From NCBI RefSeq assembly GCF_037977055.1, contig NZ_CP150274.1, forward strand, positions 5,022,001 to 5,086,000: a stretch of 64,000 bases of DNA. Reading direction: 5' to 3'. Of this stretch, positions 42,537 to 51,578 are shown piece after piece. The first letter of the stretch is position 1, and every line of letters starts with the position of its first letter. The stretch comes from Paenibacillus sp. FSL K6-1096 (GTDB lineage: Bacteria > Bacillota > Bacilli > Paenibacillales > Paenibacillaceae). The notes below the pieces were generated by a model. That model was given only the letters and a program-made list of their open reading frames with translations, was not told the origin of the DNA and did no database searches. Made by a program: the position numbers and the translations under genes.

Positions 42537-42917
42537 AATCTTAGGAATCGCATATAATGTAATTCCTGTTAAAACATAAAAAAATCTGCAGAGTGGTTTG
42601 TCTATCACTTTGGCTTCAACGTTAGAAACGATAGAGGAAACTATCTAAGCTTATTCCGGGACAACCGTCCAATCATTGATCTAATCGAATCTGATAATGA
42701 TGCAAGAGCGGTTTTTGAGGTGAATGGACGGCCCCGGTAGGTTGTAACATTTTTTACAGATGATATCGACTCGTTGCATATGAGGCTAACATCTGAGGGA
42801 GTTACGGCTAGACCCATTAGCGATGAAGGTATTTACGGCAAGTTTTTTGTTTTTGAGGATCTGGATGGGAACTTATTTGATGTATGGGAGCAAAAGGATT
42901 GTGAGTTGATTTTTTAA
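42537..42917 (+). pseudogene. Decayed VOC/glyoxalase gene
   Basis: From 42588 the frame reads AEWFVYHFGFNVRND..., passes an in-frame TAG at 42738-42740, and resumes as VVTFFTDDIDSLHMRLTSEG and FVFEDLDGNLFDVWEQ to a TAA at 42915-42917. The N-terminal strand (AYNVIPV) is in another frame upstream, so there is at least one stop and one frameshift. The ending is the typical VOC C-terminus. It is related in family to the intact gene at 40731. Confidence 0.8.
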
Positions 42918-42996
42918 TCCGGTAAAGGTAGTCAGCAGGACAGCAGCCCCCGCTTTATTTCTCCGCTGGACCACTGCTAAATCTGAATTTCCATCT

Positions 42997-44433
42997 TTAT
43001 TCAAAATCTTCTTCGCCCACTCGGTGAACCCGCAGCAGGTTGGTGGTTCCGGTGCAGCCTGCCGGGACACCGGCGGTGATGATTACCAAGTCGCCATTTT
43101 GAACATATCCGGCTGACCTGGCCAGTTCAACGGCGGCTGCAACGGCTGCGTCAGTACTGGAAGCAGACTCGTCGCGGAGCAGTGGAATTACGCCCCAGGT
43201 CAAGGAAAGGGCGTGTAGTACACTCTCCTTGGTGGATATGGCGATGACCGGTGCAGTGGGCTTATGTTTGGCAATCATCCGGGCAGTAAAGCCGCTTTCA
43301 GTCAGAGCGAGAATAGCCTTGGCGCAGAGCGCGAGGGTAGTGCGTACAACGGATTCGCCGATGGCGCCCGTTACAGTGGTGGCAGCCTCGTTAACCTTGG
43401 AGTTGCAGCGGCCGTAGCTTCCCAGGACGGACTCAGCGCGTGCGGCGATGCGGGCCATAACCTCCACGGACTCCAGAGGGTACTTGCCAGCAGCGGATTC
43501 ACCAGACAGCATTAGAGAATCGGTACCATCGAGGACAGCGTTGGCGACGTCGCTTGCTTCCGCACGGGTCGGACGTGGGTTCATTTGCATGGACTCCAGC
43601 ATGTGGGTAGCGGTAATAACCGGTTTTCCCGCCAGGTTGCTCTTCTTGATCATTTCTTTCTGAACCAGCGGTACATCCTCCACCGGTAAATCTACTCCCA
43701 GATCGCCACGGGCAACCATCAAGCCGTCGGCTACGCTCAGGATGGCGTCCAGGTTCTCCAAGCCCTCGTCATTTTCGATTTTTGCGATGACTTGAATATG
43801 GCTGGCCTTGTGTTTGCTGAGAATATGCTTAATCTCAAGAATGTCTTCGGCTTTGCGGACGAAGGATTGAGCGATAATGTCGATGTTCTGCTCAATACCG
43901 AATTTGATGTGCCGGATGTCCTTCTCGGTTACGCCGGGAAGACTGGTTTTGATGCCGGGAACGTTGACGCCCTTGCGTTGTTTCAGCTTGCCGCCGTTTT
44001 TGATAAGGCAGGTGATCTCGGTCCCCTCGGCCTTTATGACTTCCAAACGGATCAGACCGTCATCGATCAGGATGCTGCTTCCAGGCTTCACATCTTGGGG
44101 CAACTGCTTATAGGTTACTTGAATGCGTTCCTTGGTGCCAAGCACCTCCTGAGTGGTTAAAACCACAGCTTCACCTGGGATCAATTCCACATAGTCCGAG
44201 GCTATTTTTCCGATGCGAATTTCCGGACCTTTGATGTCGAGCAGGACGGCAACATATTGGTTTAGCTCCTTGGCTGCCTCCCGGATATGGCGGATGCGCT
44301 CCGCGTGTTCCTCCAGCTCTCCGTGGGCTAAGTTCAGGCGGGCGACGTTCATACCGGCTTGGATCAGCTTCCGGAGCATTTCGGGGCTTTCACTGGAGGG
44401 GCCGATGGTACAGACGATTTTAGTTTTGCTCAT
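42997..44433 (-). CDS. pyk: Pyruvate kinase (short form)
   Basis: 478 residues. It has TIGPSSESPEMLRKLI at the start, RLNLAHGE, the active-site strand around MVARGDLGVDLP, TATHMLESM and DGTDSLMLSGESAAGKYP. It transfers phosphate from phosphoenolpyruvate to ADP. The extra C-terminal PEP-utiliser-like domain of the Bacillus main enzyme (about 585 residues) is absent, so it may be a second isozyme. ATG 44433 with AAGGAG nine bases upstream is preferred. A divergent LysR gene suggests local control, unusual for a glycolytic enzyme. Confidence 0.92.
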   Translation of the reverse strand: MSKTKIVCTIGPSSESPEMLRKLIQAGMNVARLNLAHGELEEHAERIRHIREAAKELNQYVAVLLDIKGPEIRIGKIASDYVELIPGEAVVLTTQEVLGTKERIQVTYKQLPQDVKPGSSILIDDGLIRLEVIKAEGTEITCLIKNGGKLKQRKGVNVPGIKTSLPGVTEKDIRHIKFGIEQNIDIIAQSFVRKAEDILEIKHILSKHKASHIQVIAKIENDEGLENLDAILSVADGLMVARGDLGVDLPVEDVPLVQKEMIKKSNLAGKPVITATHMLESMQMNPRPTRAEASDVANAVLDGTDSLMLSGESAAGKYPLESVEVMARIAARAESVLGSYGRCNSKVNEAATTVTGAIGESVVRTTLALCAKAILALTESGFTARMIAKHKPTAPVIAISTKESVLHALSLTWGVIPLLRDESASSTDAAVAAAVELARSAGYVQNGDLVIITAGVPAGCTGTTNLLRVHRVGEEDFE

Positions 44434-44541
44434 GATTGTTCTCTCCTTCATAGATAATTTATTTAAGCTTGTGAAAAATTTCCCTTATCCTTACAATAAA
44501 GCATAACGATTCATCAGAAAAATATATATAATTTCGTTATT

Positions 44542-44555
44542 CATCAATTTTGATG
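44542..44555. promoter_or_regulatory. Palindrome between pyk and LysR, candidate LysR box
   Basis: CATCAATTTTGATG is a perfect 14-base inverted repeat containing T-N11-A spacing, the usual LysR-type recognition form. It lies 18 bases before the LysR start and about 110 bases from the divergent pyk start. Confidence 0.6.
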
Positions 44556-44573
44556 TAGGGGGCAGGTCAGCTT

Positions 44574-45476
44574 ATGAATCTTCATGCTCTTAAGATATTC
44601 CACACCATCTCTGAAAAAGGCGGAGTCACCCGCGCCGCAGAGGAACTGCGGATTAGTCAGCCTGCGGTTACAGCTCAGGTACGCAACCTGGAGAAGGAAC
44701 TGGGTATACAACTGTTAGCCTCCAAGGGACGTGGCATTCTAGTGACCGATGCGGGTCAGATGCTGGCCAGCCATGCCAAACGATTGTTTGCATTAGAGCG
44801 TGAGTTGGATGAGGCCGTCCGAGAATACAAGGCCGGGTTCAGCGGAGTTCTGCGGATTGTCGCCACCTATTTGCCTGCTAATCTGCTGCTGCCGGAATGG
44901 CTGGCTCTTTACAAACAGGGGCATCCTTCCGTGGAGGTGGTTCTGAACACTGCAAATTCCCGGGAAGCGGTGGAGGGGCTACTGCAGTACGATGCCGAGG
45001 TAGCCGTATACGGAGGAGGCTGGGAGGAGCAATCGGGCATTGAATGGGAGGAGCTTTTGGAGGATGAGCTCTGGTTTGTTGTCCCCAAAAACCATCCATA
45101 TGGCGGAAAGGAAATTACTTTAGCGGAAATGATGAAGGTTCCCTTCATTTTACGAGAAGAAGGGAGTTCAACCCGGGAACGTCTCTTCTCCTTATGCCGG
45201 GCTTTGAATGTGAGTCCTCCCAAGGTCGGTTTACAATTTAATGGGGTGAACGAGATGGTTAGGGCCGTCATCGCGGGCTACGGTGCCATTTTTATCTCTT
45301 CCCTGGCCGTAAGGGATAATGTGGAGCGCGGGGAAGTGGAACGTGTGAGAGTCAAAGGCACTTCGCTGCTGAATCCGATTGCCGTCTGTACACGGAAGCA
45401 TGAGACATTGTCGCCGGCGGCAGCAGCATTCCTCTCATTGGTTCGGGAGCAGTCGAAAGAATGGGCAAGACATTAA
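44574..45476 (+). CDS. LysR-family regulator
   Basis: 300 residues. The N-terminal helix-turn-helix is standard (LKIFHTISEKGGVTRAAEEL, then RISQPAVTAQVRNLEKELG), followed by the two-lobed effector domain with ILREEGSSTRERL. It is most like the CysL/CbbR-type group by layout, but the ligand is unknown. GTAGGGGGG precedes the ATG. Divergent from pyruvate kinase, which it may control. After its stop, 45477-45640 holds no gene that I can support. Confidence 0.9.
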   Translation: MNLHALKIFHTISEKGGVTRAAEELRISQPAVTAQVRNLEKELGIQLLASKGRGILVTDAGQMLASHAKRLFALERELDEAVREYKAGFSGVLRIVATYLPANLLLPEWLALYKQGHPSVEVVLNTANSREAVEGLLQYDAEVAVYGGGWEEQSGIEWEELLEDELWFVVPKNHPYGGKEITLAEMMKVPFILREEGSSTRERLFSLCRALNVSPPKVGLQFNGVNEMVRAVIAGYGAIFISSLAVRDNVERGEVERVRVKGTSLLNPIAVCTRKHETLSPAAAAFLSLVREQSKEWARH

Positions 45477-45640
45477 CTTTTGCTATAGAACAAGTCACCT
45501 TCATTACATCCGATTCCCTTCTTTTCAGGTACACAGCTTAATGATGACCTTCCCCGTCACCCCCAGTAAATCGAACGATTGGCGAATAAGAAGCGCCGCA
45601 CACAACATAAAACTACAATATTGAGAGTTGAGAATTTATA

Positions 45641-45867
45641 GTTATGCAGAATTACCTGCGATGGATTAAAATAGAAAAGAGATCTGGTGCGAATGCCAAG
45701 CTCCCATGAAATCCCCGGAGGTTTCGCACCTCAGAATTTGTCAAAAGTCTATTAATACGAGGGTGGTCTTGAAAAGTCAAGGGTGGACGTATATCTTTTC
45801 AAGAATAGAATTAGGTGGCAGATAGTTAATTTATACGGGAAAAGCATGGTTTATGCTTTTTTTCGCT
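45641..45867 (+). promoter_or_regulatory. CRISPR leader 3
   Basis: Same blocks as leaders 1 and 2 (TTATGCAGAAT, GGTGCGAA with TTCGCACC, CTTGAAAAGTCAA, AAGCATGGTTTATGCT before a T run and CGCT). Similarity to leader 4 extends another 70 bases upstream (ACTACAATATTGAGAG in both), so these two were duplicated as a larger block. Confidence 0.85.
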
Positions 45868-45949
45868 GTCGCACTCTGTGTGAGTGCGTGGATTGAAATA
45901 ACTATAAGGAAGTGGCCGGCAGACCAGGTGATTGTCGCACTCTGTGTGA
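45868..45949 (+). CRISPR. One-repeat CRISPR remnant behind leader 3
   Basis: A single full repeat (45868-45899, variant CTCTGTGTGAG) is followed by a 34-base spacer and a truncated repeat GTCGCACTCTGTGTGA (45934-45949) that breaks off into unrelated sequence. From there to 46064 I see no gene. Confidence 0.9.
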
Positions 45950-46064
45950 TTTGGCTAAGCTTTTAAGAAAAATCACTTAACATTATCATCCCTTGCACGA
46001 AGATCGGGTCCGCAAATCAAGCACCACAGAAAACTACTTACGCTCAGATTAGGAGGAGTGAATT

Positions 46065-46421
46065 TTGCAAAACCTATCAGATGCCGATAAGTTAGAATCC
46101 ATCAAGTCTTTACAATCAACCATCATGAAGTTGGAGAATGCCCTGTCCCAGATGACGCAAAAAGGTACGAATACGACCTTAGTCCATAAACGTCTTAAAG
46201 CGCTTAGCATTGGCTTAGCAGTGCTAGAACAGCTGTGGCATCAAAAACCTCATTCTTACACCCTGGACGATTGTGCAGAAGCACGCAATGTTATAATCGG
46301 GTTAACCCCATCCGTCGAATCCAGCTATGCGAAGTCCAAGGAAGGCAGTCCGCAAAGAACGCTTTTGGAAAGAAGACTTAGAGCTTTGGATTTAGCGGTT
46401 CAAGCGCTTACCGACTCATGA
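46065..46421 (+). CDS. Hypothetical helical protein
   Basis: 118 residues, predicted fully helical, with two similar halves (LVHKRLKALSIGLAVLEQLW and LLERRLRALDLAVQALTDS), so an internal duplication is likely. TTG start with TTAGGAGGAG upstream. No known motif. It is the first of three closely spaced rightward genes. Confidence 0.65.
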   Translation: MQNLSDADKLESIKSLQSTIMKLENALSQMTQKGTNTTLVHKRLKALSIGLAVLEQLWHQKPHSYTLDDCAEARNVIIGLTPSVESSYAKSKEGSPQRTLLERRLRALDLAVQALTDS

Positions 46422-46447
46422 TATAATCCTCAAAAGGGGTGATAGCC

Positions 46448-46516
46448 ATGAGCGGTTTTGTTATCGTTGTTTTGATTTTAGTAGTGGTTTTTGGATGGTT
46501 CAGAAAGAAGAGGTGA
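46448..46516 (+). CDS. 22-residue single-span membrane peptide
   Basis: Reads MSGFVIVVLILVVVFGW and then FRKKR, a lone membrane segment with a positive C-terminus. AAAAGGGGTGA precedes the ATG, and the next gene starts six bases after the stop. The ribosome-binding site and the tight packing make it plausible. Function unknown. Confidence 0.5.
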   Translation: MSGFVIVVLILVVVFGWFRKKR

Positions 46517-46522
46517 CTCCGC

Positions 46523-47071
46523 TTGAACCTTGAGGCTGTATTTATCGATCGCGATGGAACCTTGGGCGGGAACGGTCATTTCATTCACCCCTGGGATTTT
46601 GAATTATATCCATTTTCAACAGAAGCATTGCAACTGCTCAAAGAACATGGAATCCCGATCATCGCCCTTACGAATCAGCACAACATATCGAGGGGACGGG
46701 CTACAGAAATAGAGTTCAGGAATGAATTTGACAGTTACGGATTCGACGCCGCATACATATGTCCCCATGAGCCTGAAGACGGCTGTGTATGCCACAAACC
46801 GCAACCGGGAATGCTTCGGCAAGCGGCCACCGATCTTGGATTAGATTTAACCCGGTGTGCGGTGATTGGCGATGTGGGTTCAATCGATATGCTCGCTGCT
46901 GCAGCAGTGGGGGCCAGAAGAATTCTGGTCGAGACAGGCTGGGGGATGCAATCCTTGGATAAATACCGTCACCAGTGGTATGAGCAGGCAGCGCCCGATT
47001 ATATTGCGAAAGACCTTCTGGATGCTGCAAAATGGCTGGTTAGCACAATAAAGCGGACAATGGCTGAATGA
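46523..47071 (+). CDS. HAD-IIIA phosphatase (GmhB-like)
   Basis: 182 residues. The HAD motif I is FIDRDGT with the catalytic Asp9 and Asp11. Motif II Thr lies in ALTNQ. A zinc site (CPHEPEDGCVCHKP) and the motif IV VIGDVGSIDM follow, matching the heptose/histidinol-phosphatase branch. It removes a phosphate from a small sugar or amino alcohol phosphate. TTG start, AAGAGGTGA upstream. Confidence 0.85.
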   Translation: MNLEAVFIDRDGTLGGNGHFIHPWDFELYPFSTEALQLLKEHGIPIIALTNQHNISRGRATEIEFRNEFDSYGFDAAYICPHEPEDGCVCHKPQPGMLRQAATDLGLDLTRCAVIGDVGSIDMLAAAAVGARRILVETGWGMQSLDKYRHQWYEQAAPDYIAKDLLDAAKWLVSTIKRTMAE

Positions 47072-47093
47072 GCTGCGTTGCCCGCTTTTTTTC
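47050..47093 (+). terminator. Terminator after the HAD phosphatase
   Basis: AAAGCGG-CAA-GCT pairs with AGC-TTG-CCGCTTT, followed by a long T run. The stem starts inside the last codons of the gene. Confidence 0.8.
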
Positions 47094-47104
47094 GGAGCAA
47101 TGGG

Positions 47105-48028
47105 TTAAGGCTTTACCTCTCCCGGAATCTCAAAAAACACCTCTGACTCCATACCCTTCATTCCCAAAATAGTCTCTTTGCCTTCACGGTCGATGAACCC
47201 GTAACCCGATTCTCCGATATGGCCCATGTAATGGTAGAATACAACCCGGCCTGTTAGTTTGGGGAGTGTGCCATCCTGGTTGGTAATCCGGTAAGGAAGA
47301 AAGAACAGCCCGCTTGCCGCTTTAACCTTCCAGTCGAAGGTGGCGGTCCACTTGACTTCGCTATGGTCTCCCACAACTTCATAATAGGAGATACCGTTAC
47401 CCCCGGATAAGAAAAATTGGTCAGCCCGTCCCTCCGGAAAATAGTAATCGAAATTGCCTCCTTCAACGCCGCCCACCTCAAATTGCTTAAGTGCGCTAAC
47501 TCTGGGTAATTTCAGAGCGGCGGTCCGGGCTTCAGCCAGATTGGAGGAGGCCAATTGCTGCTTAAGCTCCTCGCTGGATTTGGAAGCGACAAAGACGATC
47601 CGCTGCTTGGGATTCCACAAAACATAAGCCCCCGTGGATTCAGCCATGAAGCGTAAGGGAACCATCACCCGCCCTTTGCGGATGACCGAAGCGGCTTCGA
47701 GTTTCACATCCTGGTTGCCGATCTTTGCTGTTTGTTGGCCCGCCACTAAGGTGACGGTCTGTCCGTCCCGGGTAAGCGTGACTGTCTTCGAGGCGTTGTG
47801 CCATTGGATGGAGCTGCCGGGGATTTTTTGGGCCACCTGCAGGGGGACCATCGTAGTGCCATTCGTGATATACGGGGCCACATCCGTATCCACAAATGAG
47901 TTATTCATCGAGATCTGAATCGCAGATGCAGCGGCTGAAGCCGTTCCCGTGGTTAAGGCACTTCCAGTGAATAGCAGCGAAGCGACAAGCCATCCGGCAA
48001 AGCCTCTTTTCCACATTGTGTTCACCAA
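47105..48028 (-). CDS. Secreted protein with copper-amine-oxidase-N (stalk) domain
   Basis: 307 residues. A signal peptide (WLVASLLFTGSALTTGTASA) is followed by the CuAO-N-like repeat common in Paenibacillus (TTMVPLQVAQKI, then SKTVTLTRDGQTVTL and GRVMVPLRFMAESTGA). The remaining 150 residues are an unassigned beta-rich domain. This stalk domain has no oxidase activity itself and is thought to act in wall association. The start is GTG 48028 with AAGGAGG ten bases upstream. Confidence 0.82.
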   Translation of the reverse strand: MVNTMWKRGFAGWLVASLLFTGSALTTGTASAAASAIQISMNNSFVDTDVAPYITNGTTMVPLQVAQKIPGSSIQWHNASKTVTLTRDGQTVTLVAGQQTAKIGNQDVKLEAASVIRKGRVMVPLRFMAESTGAYVLWNPKQRIVFVASKSSEELKQQLASSNLAEARTAALKLPRVSALKQFEVGGVEGGNFDYYFPEGRADQFFLSGGNGISYYEVVGDHSEVKWTATFDWKVKAASGLFFLPYRITNQDGTLPKLTGRVVFYHYMGHIGESGYGFIDREGKETILGMKGMESEVFFEIPGEVKP

Positions 48029-48132
48029 TTCATAGCCTCCTTATTCCAATTTATGTTTTATTCTTCCTGTGGATTTAGACGCATGAGAGAGGAGAAGGTT
48101 GCTATACAAAAGAAGTCTCCTTGGCAAAAATG

Positions 48133-48885
48133 CTATATGTTCTCCGGGCGGAACTCCTTTAGGCGGATCAATGGCTTTTTCCCCCGATTGCCTCTGGTCG
48201 TAGTGGTATGACCCTGTTCGTCTGTTCTACGCTTGATGTATTGTCCGGTCAAATAGTTAATGTCATCCTCGTCCGCCTGATCCATAGTGGCTGCTCCAGT
48301 GAAGTAACTCCCACTTGTTGACCCGATTAGAAACCAATCCTGATCCTGATACCGGAACCGGTACTTGTTGTACCATCTCCAGTTGCTGCCCCCATAATCG
48401 CTAACCAGGACAGAACCCCGGTCAATCGTCAGGCTATCAAAAGGATCGCCCCAGATGCCGCCCTCATCTGCTTGCAAAATGACATTTTTGGCGATGATCG
48501 ATAGGGAGTATGTGTTATTTTTGCCGCCAAAAGCAATTAAAAGGGATCGCGGAGATGCCTCTCCCTTGACCGAATCCTTCTCGATGACCATTGCAAGATC
48601 GGGGATACCATCTTTATTTAAGTCGCCTTTGGCGAGGGCCTGTTCTCCCAAGGCAGGTTCTAGAATGTGCCACCCGGCTGGAATCAAGGCATCTATGCTC
48701 TGTGCTTTAGAGGCTGGTGTAGGGGAGGGGGCGGGCTTCGGGAAAGAAGTCGGTTTACTGGATGGGGCCAGGGTGTGAGATGGAGTTGCTTTTGTCTGGG
48801 CTTGGAGGGCGGAGATTTGATTACACCCAATTAGGTAACTTAACAGTGCAATAGCGCCGATGGATGTTAATATATATTTTTTCAT
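48133..48885 (-). CDS. Lipoprotein with calcium-type FG-GAP/VCBS loop
   Basis: 250 residues. Lipobox SYLIGC (Cys at about 20), then a Pro/Ser/Thr-rich linker. The body has the Asp-rich loop GDLNKDGIPDLAMV, as in calcium-binding FG-GAP repeats. The open frame extends upstream to 49290, but that part runs backwards through CRISPR leader 4 and is not coding. ATG 48885 is the only one in front of a signal peptide (MKKYILTSIGAI). Confidence 0.78.
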   Translation of the reverse strand: MKKYILTSIGAIALLSYLIGCNQISALQAQTKATPSHTLAPSSKPTSFPKPAPSPTPASKAQSIDALIPAGWHILEPALGEQALAKGDLNKDGIPDLAMVIEKDSVKGEASPRSLLIAFGGKNNTYSLSIIAKNVILQADEGGIWGDPFDSLTIDRGSVLVSDYGGSNWRWYNKYRFRYQDQDWFLIGSTSGSYFTGAATMDQADEDDINYLTGQYIKRRTDEQGHTTTTRGNRGKKPLIRLKEFRPENI

Positions 48886-49017
48886 TGGGTCCGATTCCCC
48901 TTCGCTTAAGGTATGTAGCCTAATGGTGACCTTTACAACTAACAGTATATCGAATGGCCTAGTGTATAAGAAACGCTGCACATACAACAAAAAAACTACA
49001 ATATTGAGAGATTTATC

Positions 49018-49244
49018 GTTATGCAGAATGACTTGAGATGGATTAAAATAGAAGGAGAGGGCTGGTGCGAATGCCAAGCTCACATGAAATCCCCGGGGGT
49101 TTCGCACCTCGGAATTTGTCGAAAATTTATAAATATGAGGGTAGTCTTTAGAAGTCAAGGATGGTTGTATAACGTTTGAAGAATGGAATTTAAAGATACA
49201 GAGTGTATTAATACGGGAGAAGCATTGGTTATGCTTTTTCCGCT
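49018..49244 (+). promoter_or_regulatory. CRISPR leader 4
   Basis: Same block order as the other three leaders, ending AAGCATTGGTTATGCTTTTTC and CGCT against the repeat. It lies behind the divergent lipoprotein gene and in front of a single repeat. Confidence 0.85.
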
Positions 49245-49317
49245 GTCGCACTCTATGTGAGTGCGTGGATTGAAATAGCTCATATAACACTGTAAAAATG
49301 CTATAATGAGTCGCACT
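49245..49317 (+). CRISPR. One-repeat CRISPR remnant behind leader 4
   Basis: One full repeat (49245-49276, the CTCTATGTGAG form of array 1), a 33-base spacer-like segment (49277-49309) and an eight-base repeat stub GTCGCACT (49310-49317). The SH3-like gene follows at once. Confidence 0.88.
49299..49307 (+). promoter_or_regulatory. Extended -10 promoter inside the remnant spacer
   Basis: TGCTATAAT is a perfect extended -10 element in the spacer-like segment of remnant 4, about 35 bases before the TTG start of the SH3-like gene. It implies that the former spacer now drives that gene. Confidence 0.5.
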
Positions 49318-49342
49318 TTAATACGAGAGGAGACATTCTTCG

Positions 49343-49702
49343 TTGCAACGTTATACTGTAGTTAATACTCATACGTCTAATTATCCTGATCCAATCATCC
49401 TGCAAAAGGGAGAAGAAGTGTGGTATGGCAGGGAAGATACTGAATTCCCTAACTGGATTTTTTGTAAATCAGTGTCCTCTAGCAAAGAGGGATGGGTGCC
49501 GAAGCAGATTTTAACTACTCCAGATGGTCGTGATATTGCAAAAGTTACCGAAGATTATTCTGCGCATGAACTAACCGTTGCTCAAGGGGAAATACTGTGG
49601 GGGTTAAAGCATTTAAACGATTGGACTTACTGTAAAACAGAGAATAACGAATACGGATGGATCCCAACCTTTTGTTTATCCGACATACAAAAATCTGGTT
49701 AG
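49343..49702 (+). CDS. Small protein with two SH3-like domains
   Basis: 119 residues. Two similar 55-residue halves each read like an SH3 fold (LQKGEEVWYGREDTEFPNWIF...EGWVPKQ and VAQGEILWGLKHLNDWTYC...YGWIPTF). There is no signal peptide, so it is probably cytoplasmic. TTG start with GAGGAG upstream. Function unknown. The promoter lies in the CRISPR remnant directly before it. Confidence 0.78.
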   Translation: MQRYTVVNTHTSNYPDPIILQKGEEVWYGREDTEFPNWIFCKSVSSSKEGWVPKQILTTPDGRDIAKVTEDYSAHELTVAQGEILWGLKHLNDWTYCKTENNEYGWIPTFCLSDIQKSG

Positions 49703-49765
49703 TTCCTTCTTATAAGTAAAAGCAATGAATAGCAGATGCAGGACTCAGTGCTTTTTTATCCTCTC

Positions 49766-49978
49766 CTATTCCTTCCGGCGTACCTCAAATAAATCGTTAG
49801 GGCTGACCTCAAAATAGAGACATAGCTTCATGACCAACTCCGCTGATATTTTCTTTTTATTCATGTTGGTGTTATGCACTAATTCCATAATGGTTGTTCT
49901 TCGATGCCCTATCTCGTTAGACAGTTTAAGTACTGACATATTGTGTGCCTTTAGAATTTGTTCGAGTTTACAGTGCAA
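49766..49978 (-). CDS. Small Cro/C1-type helix-turn-helix protein
   Basis: 70 residues. The helix-turn-helix reads MSVLKLSNEIGHRRTTIMEL and ends with LCLYFEVSPNDLFEV, the standard XRE tail. The first start in the frame is TTG 49978. No strong ribosome-binding site is seen, so an alternative downstream start is possible. Target unknown. Confidence 0.72.
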   Translation of the reverse strand: MHCKLEQILKAHNMSVLKLSNEIGHRRTTIMELVHNTNMNKKKISAELVMKLCLYFEVSPNDLFEVRRKE

Positions 49979-50236
49979 TGTGTATTTTTCGAATGTTTAA
50001 CCACAAGTTTCAGTCCACGCATTCTTATGTAGCATTTAACGCTTTATTTATATTATATGTTTTGACAGGATCACAAACCAGCCAACTCACAATCGCGAGA
50101 TTCAATCCCACAACCCCATTATGTCCTTTCGCCCCCGATACCTTAACCCCACTCCCCCCACCCCCGTACATATCCCACAAGTGAGTATCGAACCCGAAGC
50201 AGACGTGATAAAATAGGAGAAATGTGTACAACGTAA

Positions 50237-51397
50237 ATGAAGATCGAATCTGGGGGGCAGCGGGTGAGAGCGTTGAGATTGAGAGATTACATGGGCCCTT
50301 CGGAGACTTCGGCGCACCGGCAGGCGAAGTGGGTTAAGCGGTTTCTGTATACGTATTGGCTGGTGATTGCGCTGCATTTTCTGGCCCAGCTGGGGGCTTT
50401 CATCAGCTTGCCGTATCCGATGGGAGCGCATGAGTTCTACTATGATGTACTGCTCTATCCGACCGTGCTGATGAGTGCGGTGGTGGGGATTACGCAGCTT
50501 GTGGATTTTGCAGCGCCGAAGTATTCGTTCGTGCTGCTGTTTGTGGCGGGGACAATTATTGCGATGATGATCATTCACCTGAATATGGACATACGGATTA
50601 TCGGGGCGCTCATGCTGCTGCCGATTATTGCGTCGGCGATTTTTTTCCGGCTGGATCTGACCTTGTTCACGTCTGCCCTGCAGGCGGCGGCCTTCTTCAT
50701 TCTCTACCGCTGGGATTACTGGTTCAAGTATTACCTTACGGACTTCGACCTGATTGCGATTCCGCTCTTCCTGCTGGTCGGCACGCTGGTGGCGGGCATT
50801 GTCATCATTAACGGGCGTGAGCTGGCGAGCGATCTGGAGGCTACGCTGACGGCGAAGCAGGACCTGATGATCGAGAACGCGGTGATCCGCAAGCTGTCGA
50901 CCACGGATGCGCTGACGGGGCTGTATAACCATATTTCTTTTCACGAATTCTATGAAAAAGCATTGGAGTTCGGCAGCCGCGGCGCTCCGTTCCATCTGGC
51001 CCTGATTGATATTGATAACTTCAAGCTGATCAACGATAAATATGGACACCGTACGGGGGATGTGGTGCTGGCGCGGGTGGCCCAGATCATCAAGGAGCAT
51101 ATCTCGCCCGCAGATATTGCCGCCCGTTATGGCGGGGAGGAGTTCGCAATTCTGCTCTTCGAGAAAAGCTTCGAGGAAGCTTACGGCCTCATCGAGCAGG
51201 TCCGCCAGGAGCTGTCGCAGACGCCCCATGAGGAGATGGAGCAGCGGGCAGTTACTGTGAGCATCGGGCTCCAGAGCTATGCCGAAGGCACCTCCAAAGA
51301 GAAGCTGTTCGAGGAAGTGGACCACCTGCTCTATACCGCCAAGCATTCCGGCAAAAACAAAACACTGACTCCGCCGGCGCAGAGGAACGCTGTGTAG
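50237..51397 (+). CDS. Membrane diguanylate cyclase (GGDEF)
   Basis: 386 residues. About five to six membrane segments (35-190) precede a GGDEF domain (220-375) with DALTGLYNH, DIDNFKLINDKYGH and the active-site loop RYGGEEF (Gly299-Phe303). It should make cyclic di-GMP from two GTPs. The RxxD inhibitory site five residues upstream reads SPAD, so product inhibition there is probably lost. The ATG has GGAGAAA upstream. Confidence 0.88.
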   Translation: MKIESGGQRVRALRLRDYMGPSETSAHRQAKWVKRFLYTYWLVIALHFLAQLGAFISLPYPMGAHEFYYDVLLYPTVLMSAVVGITQLVDFAAPKYSFVLLFVAGTIIAMMIIHLNMDIRIIGALMLLPIIASAIFFRLDLTLFTSALQAAAFFILYRWDYWFKYYLTDFDLIAIPLFLLVGTLVAGIVIINGRELASDLEATLTAKQDLMIENAVIRKLSTTDALTGLYNHISFHEFYEKALEFGSRGAPFHLALIDIDNFKLINDKYGHRTGDVVLARVAQIIKEHISPADIAARYGGEEFAILLFEKSFEEAYGLIEQVRQELSQTPHEEMEQRAVTVSIGLQSYAEGTSKEKLFEEVDHLLYTAKHSGKNKTLTPPAQRNAV

Positions 51398-51464
51398 GTA
51401 TGGCTCGCCCCGTCGGCTCGCGATCGTTCCAACCATGTTAACGGTTCGATACCGCCTGTTCGCC

Positions 51465-51482
51465 TAATCCGTTAACGGATTA
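51465..51482. promoter_or_regulatory. 18-bp perfect palindrome
   Basis: TAATCCGTTAACGGATTA lies between the convergent GGDEF and CGNR genes. The core TTAACGG is repeated at 51439-51445 and 51550-51556. It may be a protein-binding site. No stem-and-T-run terminator form is present. Confidence 0.4.
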
Positions 51483-51578
51483 CCATGTCGCACCAGCGCT
51501 GTTCCTTCTTGTCACTGGCAAACCAGCCGCAGTCTGCACCTCCGCCTCTTAACGGGTTAGCCGCCCCCGGCACCCCAA

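Noticed and set aside
48886..49290. N-terminal extension of the lipoprotein gene at 48133
   Set aside because: It runs antisense through CRISPR leader 4, and the signal peptide begins at ATG 48885.
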